Made by a program: the position numbers and the translations under genes. From positions 1,233,501 through 1,297,500 of the forward strand of contig CM067537.1 in assembly GCA_034509925.1 (NCBI GenBank): a DNA stretch of 64,000 bases. Direction: 5' to 3'. The DNA is from Hirudinaria manillensis. Lineage: Eukaryota; Annelida; Clitellata; Hirudinida; Hirudinidae. Under the pieces are notes generated by a model, which ran no database searches, was not told the origin of the DNA, and saw only the letters and a program-made list of their open reading frames with translations. Position 1 is the stretch's first letter. Each line of letters begins with the position of its first letter. Shown here one piece after another: positions 23,487 through 35,300 of this stretch.

Positions 23487-26400
23487 ATGTCAGGTTTCTG
23501 TAAGAGTTGGGGTTTCGTCAGCGTACTACTGCACATATTTTCAAGTACTCAGCTTTTTAGACTTGTCGTTTTGACTTGAAGACATAATACTTTATTATTT
23601 ATTGTTTAAAGAAAAATAATCGATTTGATTTATCATTTGATGCAGTAATAATTACTTGCATTATTCATCAACAAAAGTCATTCGCCAAAAAGGGATTTGC
23701 AAATAGATTATTCGAAAATAATCAATAATGTAGGACTATAATTGGGTTAAAATAAAGTTAATAATAGCAACAACGCTATTAGCAATAATCATATTGTTGG
23801 ATCCCTGGATCCAGATAATTGAAGAATAATTAAAATTATATTGCTGATTAATTAATTGATGCCGGGCTTAGTGCGGACACCCGATCGACATAGCACGACG
23901 ACCCTCAGAACCCCCGACCTCAAGCCGTCCTCCGTCTCCGGCCTCCAATAGCTGGATTACAGATTAATTAATTTAGTAATTAATCAGTAACAGAGTAATT
24001 AATTAAATTTATTGGCAATATAATTTTAATAATTAATTAATGGGCACTATTCAGAGTCTTTGGTTATAAACCTCGACAAATAGAGAGTTAGAGAAACAGC
24101 AGATTTCAAGACTTAGACAATTTGAGCATTGTACATCTTCCAACGCATCTGAACACTTTCAATAAACCTGACCTTCTATAATTAGTTTGAGGACCCCGGG
24201 TTATTACAATATTCATTTAAATTAACATATGTCCAATATTGTAATGCAGTGTGATATGAATACAATACACATTTAGTTAAAGAATCTAACCCTAAAACTC
24301 AAAGATTTAAGGGAAAAATCTCAAGCAAATCTCAACAAATATTCAATCTTTTAAGAACAACTAACAATAATTCAACAACAAGGCTTTCATTTCAGGGGGT
24401 TGTGCAATCAATGTGGCACTGCATAAGGTAGCCTATTATTGCAACGACCCAGTGCCCCAGTATAAGTTGTTAGATGGAATCAAAATTTTGACCAATCTCG
24501 AACGATTCACGGAACCATGCGAGACTGTGTCATTTGTGAAAATAAACTTGATTTGGAGATATTTTGTGCATTACATCATCGTCTTCGAGGGGGAAGGTTG
24601 GTACAAGGCACTTCTGAAGTGTTTTTAAACACTACATTATTGTTGAGCGCCTCATCACCAAAAATTGATAAAAAAAGCACTGTCTAACAGCCCGAGCATT
24701 CGTAGAGGCGATACGTGGTGATTGCGGCCAGGTTTTAAACGAACCAATTACGACTTTCAATAATTTTAGCCGAGGAAAGAAGCTCATGGGAACTATTGAA
24801 AGAGCAGCTTTGAGATCTCAGTTTAATTCTATGTTTTGATCAATTCACGTAATTTATAAATTTCATTACATTACTAGTATGTAGGGTTTACACTAAAATT
24901 GTTGGAATGTCGCTAATTGTTATTCACTTTTGAGGCATTTATATTGCCATTACAAATATGTTACTTAATCGATTATAAATTGTTATTCCATTGTTTTTGC
25001 GATATTTGTTCCATTACAAACGTATTGGTTAATCGGACAAAGAAATAATATTGTAGGTAATGATGCGGGCCAACTTGACTTTTTTTCGGCTCGTTTATCG
25101 GACACGATATGTTCGGAATACCCTGGTAGAGCCAATCAGGCAGACAAAAGTAAAGGCATGAGAATTAATTGTGCCAACAGAAAAGATATGTATTCAAATG
25201 TCGAGATACATTCTCAATTAAATATTGGCTTCACTATCACAGAGATTGAAGTTCACATGCTCGGTATTTATTTTAAATATTTGCATCTTTATTCTCTTCT
25301 TTTTATTTATGACCAAATTTCTGTTTTATTCAATCGACTTTTTACTCCAGGACAAAATGCGATACAAATGCTAATACCAATCGGCTGCTTTTCTAGCTTT
25401 GGCATCCAAGGATTTGATTTTGAACTGACAGCATGCATATCTTTCTGTAAACGTGAACAATTTGCTTTGATTGGGATGAAAGTTAGTCTTAGTCTTTATT
25501 TGTCCTATTTACATATCCTATGTAAATGATTTTATAGGCCTTCAAAAGTGGATTAGATGGTAGTTCAAGCATATTTCTGTGTTTATGGACGTCTTAAAAA
25601 ATGGTGAATGGATGACACATAAAATAAACGAACGTAGTCAATTTCTTCAGAATTTTCTACCAATAGCTGTAAATATAAAATTGGAATTATATTAGACTAA
25701 TAGTAATATTAATACAATGTTAAATAATAATCGCTTGTAGAATAATGAATTTTGTCGATGTTCGAATGAGCTCGATAGAGGTTTTGAATTGCCACTTTCA
25801 AATTGTGATGTACCATGTTCAGCAGGGGATCTACATGAACGATGCGGTGGCATTAGAGAATATTCCGTTTTTCTAAGTAAATTTGGCAGCTATTTGATTA
25901 AATAATAAACAAAATACTTTAAAAATCATGTCAAAATTGACGAATTTCATGAGATGATGGAATACTGGGTTTTTGTCACTCGGTATCATCTTGCTTCCTG
26001 GTAATAAATGCTAGATAAAATTGTTGAAACCAATAAGCGAAGGGAAATGTCCTTAAATATCAGATTAAAAACCAAAACTAAATGATTAATTTATAGATTA
26101 TGTTTTCATATACTGATAAATAAATATTTAATTTACAGACAGTTCATTTATAATATTTACGCTGAGTCTTATGCTTACAATTATTGTTTTATTAATTAAC
26201 AATAATTGAAATAATCTTTTAGTTCATTCTGTGTTGCCTTATTATGAAGGCTGTTTAAGAACTTCTAAAGATTTTATTCTAACTGCGGTTAGCAGAGGCA
26301 ACATGACGATTGCGAAATGCCTTCATTTGTGTGAGAATCGACGCTATGCATATCTGCAGGTTTTTTGAATAGGATTTTTTAATAAATTTCACGTAAATTA

Positions 26401-28569
26401 TAACATATTACATCACAAAACATAGCAAATTGGGCTAAACTTGCAAAAATTATTTAATCATATTAATTTTTAATACTCACATATTATAATAGATTAACAT
26501 AATATAAAATTTCGTACCAATCGCATTAATCCACCAATCCATCAATTTCTAAGCTCTTAAGTGTTTATAATAATTTTTCAAATCCATTTCAGTCTGGGGA
26601 TTACTGCATGTGTCAAAATAGCCTCAGCAGAACTGCGCTTTTGCATGAAAAAGTTGAATGTCCTACTAGTTGTACCGGTGATGCTAAAATGACCTGTGGT
26701 GGTGATGGCGTGGCCTCAGTATACTCCAGTATGGATTAAAGTTGCCATCGTCGTTGTCGTCGTCGTTGATGATGTTATTGTTTATGATGATGTAATCGAT
26801 GGTGTTAAACTTCAAATAGATTAATTTACTATGACAATATAATATAATAAAATATAATATAATATAATATAATATAATATAATATAATATAATATAATAT
26901 AATATAATATAATATAATATAATATAATATAATATAATATAATATAATATAATATAATATAATATAATATAATATAATATAATATAATATAATATAATAT
27001 AATATAATATAATATAATATAATATAATATAATATAATATAATATAATATAATATAATATAATATAATATAATATAATATAATATAATCGTTATATTAAT
27101 AATTATTTATATATTTGTGTAGCGTGCTTTTCTGATGTGATGTCTTTACCGTGTTCAAGTTTCATTGGATGCAAAGATTCGTACGACATGTACGGAGATT
27201 GTGATGGTGCCTGCAAACTAGGATATCTTGGCGATCACTGTATTGAAAGAGGTTCTCGATACTGTTACATATTGTTACATATTCTTAATACTGCTAACAA
27301 TTCTGCATTACTAATTTTTCTTTTTTTTTTAGAAACTTTATTTCTTGCTTTTTCATGGTTCTGTAATTAATAACATTTTGTTTTGAGGCTTAAGATACAC
27401 GTTTTCAATTATTATATTGAAACAATTGAAAGTAATATTATAGGATATGTTTCCATCCTGTGAGAATATTCAGATTTAAAAAAAAAATTATTTTTACTTT
27501 GAACTCAAATATTTATGTGAGTTGTGACTACTAGATGAAATAGCAAGAGATGTGTGCACTAGCAATTATATCATTTTTTTGACATTCAAGTTATATTGCG
27601 ATTTACGACTTCACATAGATTTTAAAGTAACAGAGATAACCACCGAAGTAAGTACTACATCCACAACGTCACCTTCTACTTCCACCAAACCATTAACATC
27701 AACTGCAACCGAGCCACGCACAATTCAAAGCGAGCCAGGCCCAATTTCAAGCGAGCCATTTCCAACTTTTATCAAACCATTTACTTCAACTTCCACTGAA
27801 TCAATCGGCCACGATACCTGCTTGTCGGTAAATCCTTGCTTTGATCAGCCAAACACAGTTTGCATAGAAATGAAGTTGACTGGAAAGACAAAATGTATTT
27901 GTGTGGAAGGATACGAAAGGGATGATGAAAGGAAAGAATGTAAAGGTAAAATTTTCGAAGTCTGCGCGATTTGATTTCGACATTCATTTAAGGCATTCAC
28001 GATTGTGATTGTTGATTTGAAACTAGAGGCATTAATTTATGAATTAATTTAAATTGATTACTACGGTCTGGAATGATTTTTAGTTTATATCTGATCACTT
28101 CACACTCAGACATAGACGAATGCATACATGAAATCTGTGACAATAATGTATCAGATTGCATAAACTTGGATGGTTCCTATGATTGCCAATGCAAGGAGGG
28201 ATTTATGAAATTTACGAAAGATGTATGCATGAGTAAATATTTTAATTAATTTAAAAGCTTTTGAATTGGGTTACTTAATTTGGAACTTGCAATCCTTTAG
28301 GAAATGCTACAAGTGAAGATTTTTACAAAAATGAAGACTACTTGCTACTCCTCATTCCTCTAATAGCTTTGTTAAGCATCATTCTCTACCTTTGGTTGGT
28401 TGCTAATTCTGAATTTATTTATAAACATCTAAACATTTCATATTTAACATTTTGCATTTAAATATTTACATCGACATCGATGTATTATTTAAATAGCTCA
28501 ACCGAGCCCTCTGAATCTGTGAGTACTCCGTCTCGCCAGTCAGGGGTAGGCCAGAGCTCCGTTTGGTGA
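23487..28569 (+). CDS. Type C gene 1: FTP-WSC2-EGF-mucin-EGF2-TM receptor-like protein (complete)
   Basis: Exons: 23487-23544, 24396-24596, 25057-25263, 25351-25481, 25741-25876, 26223-26359, 26593-26728, 27123-27251, 27628-27945, 28110-28232, 28301-28394, 28497-28569; 580 aa, open. Signal peptide starts MSGFCKSWGFVSV. FTP part 1 is NVALHKVAYYCND. The special feature is exon 9: about 55 Thr/Ser/Pro-rich residues (STTSTTSPSTSTKPLTSTAT and on) precede EGF2, a mucin-like stalk probably O-glycosylated. The calcium-binding EGF starts DIDEC; an NAT sequon precedes the TM helix; the tail has SESVSTPSRQS and ends SSVW. AATAAA at 28603. Exons 3 and 6 are nearly identical to type A while neighbouring exons are not, which suggests gene conversion. 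Intron 1 holds a solo LTR, intron 7 a pentanucleotide array. Confidence 0.9.
23795..24208 (+). mobile_element. Solo LTR of the SAP-ORF family carrying a 7SL insert (fossil)
   Basis: Starts TGTTGGATCC and ends GGGTTATTACA, flanked by ATAT on both sides (23791-23794 and 24209-24212). The paralogous intron of type C gene 2 (near 52683) has the same flanks with a single ATAT, a true empty site. No internal region remains. The LTR itself is interrupted by a 7SL RNA-derived segment. Confidence 0.9.
23858..23962 (-). ncRNA. 7SL (SRP) RNA-derived retroposed fragment
   Basis: The minus strand reads CTGTAATCCAGCTATTGG, later GGCTTGAG, then CGATCGGGTGTCCGCACTAA and ends GGCATC. It aligns along its whole length with the Alu-domain half of metazoan 7SL RNA, roughly nucleotides 20-130. 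The extreme 5' end and the S domain are absent. GATTAATTAATT flanks it on both sides (23846-23857 and 23962-23973), whereas LTRs without the insert have this once: a target-site duplication. It is a retropseudogene or a 7SL-derived SINE fragment, not a functional SRP RNA gene. Confidence 0.9.
26836..27088. repeat. Pentanucleotide (ATAAT)n array in intron 7 of type C gene 1
   Basis: About 250 bp of nearly perfect ATAAT repeats just upstream of exon 8. The other type C gene has the same array at the same place, but split by an LTR element and containing an ATAAC variant block. Confidence 0.95.
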
Positions 28570-29177
28570 CGATGGTACAACCAATGGAAACTTATGTCAT
28601 TTAATAAATTACCAGGATTGAATTTTTGATCAACCAAATTTTTCTAAATTATTGGGGTTATTTATTAGATTCTATATTAGATGAAAATAATTTGAAAAAG
28701 TAAAGAAGTGTCTGAGATGCCTAAAATAATAACCCATACAAAATTTATACTTGGAGGCCATTTTATTTTGATAAGTCTTTGGTTTTAAGTGAATGTAAAT
28801 AAACTTTATTATTGCAGGACTCGTTAGACATAGTATTTAAAAGATAATTTAAATTAGTTATCATCACTGAGTTCAAACTTGAAACGATTATATTTCCATC
28901 TTCACGCTTCCATCTTCATTAAAAATAAAATTGAATCAAATAAAATTCCGCATTTCAATATAATTTGTTACTGCATATCAGTTACAATACTCTATTTACA
29001 TAAATATTTATTTATTTACTCTGCAATTCTTTTGACCGTAACAACTCCAAAAACTACCAACAAAATCTGATTTTCACTCAACGATGTAACAAAAATAATT
29101 TAAAATAAAAATTATTACAAATTTTACTTAAAATTGTCGTAAGAAAATTTATTAAAATGTTATAACGGACATTTTGA

Positions 29178-29221
29178 ACGTCATATTGCAAGTAGACGCA
29201 AACAAATATTTGGATATAAAA
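29178..29221 (+). promoter_or_regulatory. Conserved promoter block of type B gene 2
   Basis: ACGTCATATTGCAAGTAGAC block 134 bp before the start codon, followed by TATAAAA, as in type B gene 1. Role inferred. Confidence 0.4.
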
Positions 29222-29311
29222 ACACAATTGGGCTTAATTGGAACTAAGGTTTTCAAATGTTAGTTTATGTAACACTTCGATTTTAGAGACCTACTCGATT
29301 GACACGGCATA

Positions 29312-32300
29312 ATGTCAAGTTTCTTCAAGAATTGTTGTCTGATCTGCATACTTTTGAAATTGTTCTCAAGTATTCAACTTATTACATTTATTGGTGATCA
29401 ATAATTACATTTAATATTAGAGCTCTAAACAATTGATAATTGTTTTAAATAATGACAAACTCAACGATTGTACATTAAATAATTTATAAATTACTTAATG
29501 CAATGATATCTTGGCCTTCTGTAAATCCAATGAAATTTACGAAAAACTGCTTTATTACGATCAATCCCCCTCATTCTCCATTCAGAATCAAACCAAATGA
29601 ACGTGGCACTGAACAAAATGTCTGGTTATTGCGACAACGAACCCAGTTTGAATAAGATATTGGATGGAATTAAAGTTTTGAGGAACTTTGAAAGCTATTC
29701 TGAACCATGCTTGAGCGTGTCTTTTGTGTTCGTACAGTTGGGCGGTATGCATGCAGTGCATTATTGTGTTGTTTACGAAGCAAAGGGTCGGCATGTTTTT
29801 TTGTTTTTATTTAAATTAAGGTGTTCTTGCAATAATAATTTCAACCTCACTATCTCCTATACAGCAGCATTTTCATTATAATGTTAACGAATATATATTT
29901 TGTTATAACGTTTACTTGCTTCAGCTGTTACGGTCGTGACACTCAGTTATAATTTTCCAGGCAACATTGCGGGTAATCTTGATTTCTTTTTGGTCCGCTT
30001 AGCTGGTACAGGACCAATCCGGATTTGTTCAGAATATCCGGGCAGAGCTAATTTGCCAAAAAAACTTAAAGGCATGAGGGTCAATTGTGCCAACAGAAAC
30101 GAAATGTATTCAAAGGTCCTGCTTTATTCCAGAAAAAATGTTGGTTTTGCCATCACGGAAATTGAAGTTCATACTATTGGTATTTTTTTTAAATACCCTT
30201 TTTCTTCGTATTAGTTTTTTGCCTCATTTTTGAAATTTTAGGAACACCTTATGAAAAACTTATGATACCTTTGGGATGCTATAGACGATTTGGCTCAACG
30301 ACTACGAATTCCACCTTGGCATCGTGCATCCTTATGTGCCAGAGGCAAATATTCATTTTTGCAGGAGTAAAGGTCTTAATATTATGAGCTGTCTGCGCAT
30401 TCTTTTGTGATTCTTTTTTTTTTCTGGATCAGAAATTTTATTTCTATCTATATTACAAAAATAATGTGACCATAAATGTTTATAAATGCTTTTTCATGTA
30501 TAATGAAAAGTGTTATTGAAGGTATTTTAAAGCATATCACTTAACACTATATCTAACTAAATTGAAAATATCTTATTAAAACCTTCAAATAATCGAAAAG
30601 AATTAGTTTGCAATTTAGAATTTTTCAATAGATGAATGAAAATTAATGATAATTTTAATCGCACGTAGAACAATAGCAAATGTGCTTGCTCGAACGAACT
30701 AATCAAGGATGACGAAATACCGACTACAAATTGTGATGTGCTATGTCCAGTGGACGGTATACTAAGGCATTGTGGTGGCAAGGATAGCCATTCTGTTTAT
30801 CTTGGTATTTTCTCCTATACACATATTTCAACAACTAGCTCAGAATATGTTCATGACATACGCATTATTTAGCACTAAAAACCTTAAACTAAGAAGGGGA
30901 TTTCTCTGAGGAATTCTGTCGAGGCTCATCAGTAGTTTCGTTTTCTATGTACTATACTCACAAACACATACACATATATATATATATATTTATATAAATA
31001 TATATATATATATAAATATTAAGCACACATGTAAATGCAAGGAAAGATTTTCAAGTCAACAATGGGTTGCCTAGAGAGACAGTGTCCTGTCGCGCAAGAG
31101 CCGACAAATAAAACGCCGAACGACACAGGGCAGGGAGTTGGTTCACGAGTTGGTTCGAATCTCTCTTCCAGCATCAGACCCAGTCAGGCAAAGGATTAAA
31201 TTTCCTCCAAGCAAAGACATGAAAGTGTGGCAAGAATTGGATTGTAATCTCGCAACCGTCCTCAAGAAAGTGATGAAAATAGAAGGCACCATGAAGAGCT
31301 TATCCGATTTCATTTATGCTTCCTGCCTAGAGAAGTTCGAGTCTGTCGAAGTCAAGCGCCCCACAAAAACCAAGGAATCCAGGTGGCAGATCGAGCTACG
31401 AAGCTTACAGTGCGAGAAATGGAAAAGATCGGGTGAAGCCGAAAAGGCTGGTTTGATGGGGCTGTGGGAGGAGGTCAAAGGAGGAATCAACAACCTCAGT
31501 CAAGCAGAAAGGGCGAGACAAAAGAGGTACGAGAGTAGGCGTGCAAGACAAGAATTTTTCAGAGACCCGTATCATTACGGGAAGTTACAACTCGAACCAC
31601 CAAACTCAGGGACGTCTGGAAGACGTTAGAGATCCACCATTTTCCTAGAACGGTAATTGAAGTATTCTTTGAAACTGTTTCGTGATGCTTTTTTCCACGA
31701 GATTGTGTGTTGGACCCCTCTGCAGAGCGGCATAGCTATGGGATGTGCCATTTCCCCATCGCTATTTGTGCTTGCCATCCAAGTCGTACTAAGTGCAGTA
31801 GGGGCTAAGATCCCCGAGATGCGCTTGGGCAGAGGGGTGTTTATGTCTTCATTAAAGGTTTTCATGGACGGCACCACCATCTTTCTAAACAGGCAACAGA
31901 TTGTTCAAAAAGCCTGTGACAAGCTGAATGATCTACTCCAATTGTGCCGCATGGCTCTGAAGCCCAGTATCTCTCTCTATCTTACATGAGCGAGAGTTCG
32001 CAGTGACGTGAGCTTCACCGCCGGGGGACAACGCATTCCGACGGTTTCAGAATAGCCAGTAAAGAGCTTAGGGAGGGTTTTCGATGAGTTCTTCCGCTAC
32101 AAAAACCAGGAGGCAGCCAGTATCAGTAGGATGACCGACGGTCTGAAAGCGAATGCTGAATCGCCGCAACAGGGCAGATTCAAAGTCTGGCTCCTGCAGT
32201 TCATTCTGCTACCAAGACTGCTGTGGCCACTGACCATCTACGAAATAGGCTTGCAGTCCGCAGAAACGAAGGGAAGGAAAATAAATCAGTATACAAGGAA

Positions 32301-35300
32301 ATAGTTCGGGTTGCCGCCTTCGTATTCTGTCGGTCGTCCTTTACAGCTAGAGAACACGGTTGAGGCTGACCTTGAGATCCATTGTAGAAGAATACAAAAT
32401 TAGCAAAACCAAAACCCAATGGTCGCTCAACAACTATAGTGACAGCAGGGTCCCGATGTCATGCCGCAACTCCGCTCAGGAAGAAAATTTAGAGTCCAGG
32501 AAGAAATCGAAGAGTCCGAGCCAATCCTAAACTTCGAGGAGAAAAGAGGTCCCGCTGGAGGACAGATTGGATGTAAGCAATGCTATGAAGAACGACCGGT
32601 ACGAAGAGCTGAAGATGGATTTAGAGGGGAAAGGTTACTGCGCCCTTGTTATGCCAATATAAGTCTACCTAGGCCTTTTTCAGGAAAATAGGCCTTACAA
32701 ATAGTCAAAATAAGCAGTTCGTCCAGAGAATAGCCTAGTCCGCAGAATCGGCTTCTCAATGGATTTGGACAAAGGTAAGTCTCAGGCACTGCGAGGCAAG
32801 TCGTCCCTGCCCACCCCACCAAAACAGGTACTCCAGTTTAAGACTAAGAAAGAGACACCCCGCACGTCATTCACACAAAAGTGAAGTGGCGGTGCGAGTA
32901 CTAGTTGTTTGTCGGAAGTCGTTGATGTTTGGTTATCGGAAGAGAGAAGCAGTCAGGGACATCCGCTTGATCACCGGATGACGCCTAGCCACCGAGAGTG
33001 TCAGGATTCAGGGCCGAAACACTTGTCGAGTGGGGCAATCCTCCGAAGATCTCTGCCAGAATGCTCGAGCAAAAGTTTCAATCAATATATATTATATCTG
33101 TCATTGATAATTTAATTTAGCGAAGTAATAATGATTCAATATATTATTAGATTACTTATTATTAATGACTTAAAAATTACCTTGTAGTTGCATCTGTATT
33201 GCCTTATTATCAAGGCTGTTTAAGAACTTCTACCGATTTTATTAGAAATTCAATTATCTCAGGCCAAATGACAATTGCAAAATGCCTGCAAATTTGCGAG
33301 GAGAAACGCTATGCACTGCTGCAGGTTAAAGCCACTTTTTTGAACATATACGTTATTATTAAAATCTATGTTGCAGAATCTGATTCATTTTTGATAGCAA
33401 TTTGGAGCTACAATGCATCTAGTAATTTAGCTAAACGTTTCAATATTTTTTAGTTTGGAGATCATTGCATTTGTCAAGATTCCTTGGACGCAAAGTCTGT
33501 CTTGTATGAGACAAATGATTGTTCCACAATATGCACAGGAGATACTCGCATGACTTGCGGTGGCATAATGTCGGCATCGGTATACGCTAGTATGGACTTT
33601 CACTGTTATTCCTAGAAGATTGTATATACTTTTCTTTTGTTATTGTTCTTAAATTTAAGATTATGTAATAAACATTTACAAAAGCTTGCTCTTATGAGGA
33701 CGCTTCTTTTCCCTGTTCGAAATTATTTCGTTGTCAAAATAAGTATAACATGTACGGAGACTGTGGTGGCGTCTGCAAACAAGGATACCGTGGTGATCAC
33801 TGCATTGAAAAAGGTTTTTATTGTTGCCATGCAGTTCAATTTTGAATTTTTAATCTTGAGGTGATCTCAAGTCAAGAGACACTTTTAACTTCCACTTAAT
33901 CAGTCAGTTACAGTCCTTGCTCGTCAACGAACCCTTGCCTAAAGCAGCCAAATACAATTTGCGAAACGTCGGATGGAATGGAAAATTGTTTGTGTAAGGA
34001 TGGATACACAAGAGATGATGATAAAGGAGAAGAATGTGAAGGTATTTTTTTATGCTTGCGCGTTTTTGATCTTCATATTTATTTCTTGTGTTTACAAATG
34101 AATCACAATGACGAATGCTATCTTTTATTTAGATAATCGATTCCCCCCCCCCACAACAACAAAAAATTTATTTTTAAAAATTCAATTCAAAATATTACGG
34201 CTGCTAAAACATATTGTTATTACCCGGGCTTCACAATCCAATCAATGCGAGGTCAAGTTAAATGAAAGTACTCAGTTGACGCAACTGAACTAAGATGGCT
34301 GGAAATTATTTATACGTTGAAGATCATATTGTTGGATCCCTGGATCCAGATAATTAAAGAATAATTAAAATTATATTGCTGATTAATTAATTTAGTATGT
34401 AATAAACATTTACAAAAGCTTGCTCTTATGAGGACGCTTCTTTTCCCTGTTCGAAATTATTTCGGCAATATAATTTTATAATTAAATAATTAATTGCTAT
34501 TCAGACTCTTTGGTTATGAATCTAGACAAATAAATTTATCTCGAAAAGCAGAGCGAGAGTAGGAGAAACAGCAGATTCCAAGATTTAGACATTTGAGCAT
34601 CATGCATCTTCCAAGCCATCTGACAACTTTCAATAAACCTGACCTTCTATAATTTAGTTTGAGGACCCCGGGTTATTACATTGGTGTCAGGAGTGGGATT
34701 TAGAGTTAAAGGGTATCCAAGAGTAATTAAGGTAGAGGCTTGATTAGTTGAAAAGTGAAGGATGAAGAAGTACTTGGATGAATTGTACGTGCCTTGATTG
34801 ACACAAGAATCGAGAGATCGTGGCCTGGATTGGAAAGGCACGAAAGCTGAAATACGGGAGCGACTTGGGGCATGGCTGACAGAGAATGGCCATGACCCAG
34901 AGGAATACGAATTCGAGGATCCATTCGATAAAAAAATGGATGAATTTCGTGATCTTATGAAAAAGGCCGGAGATGAGTTGAGGAAGATTATTAGGGGCTA
35001 TTTGAAAGGCACAGCGGTTCCGCATCATGATGCCTCGTTGGTTTCGGGTGAAAACTCTACTGAGAAGAGTTCTGATGTTCCAAGTACAGTTTTTGGCGGC
35101 ATTGGGATGGAGTCATTAGAAGACACATCTGACCACAGTGCGTGCGTGTCTCCAGAAACTCTGTGCGTGATGGCAGACTCAGAGGACTTGGAGTCAACAG
35201 ATCAGGTTGAGTCGCCAGCAGTGCCCAGAGAGCTCACGGAGGTGTTAGTCGAGCAAGTGGAACTTTCGGAGGAGCCCGTGGGTTTGCCGGTGGATCATGT

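Noticed and set aside
26836-27088. Tandem repeat as a CRISPR-like or satellite array
   Set aside because: Unit of 5 bp without spacers; a simple microsatellite in a eukaryotic intron.
27781-27987. Minus-strand ORFs opposite the mucin/EGF2 exon (also near 57.8 kb)
   Set aside because: Shadow frames of exon 9; they recur only because the exon is duplicated.
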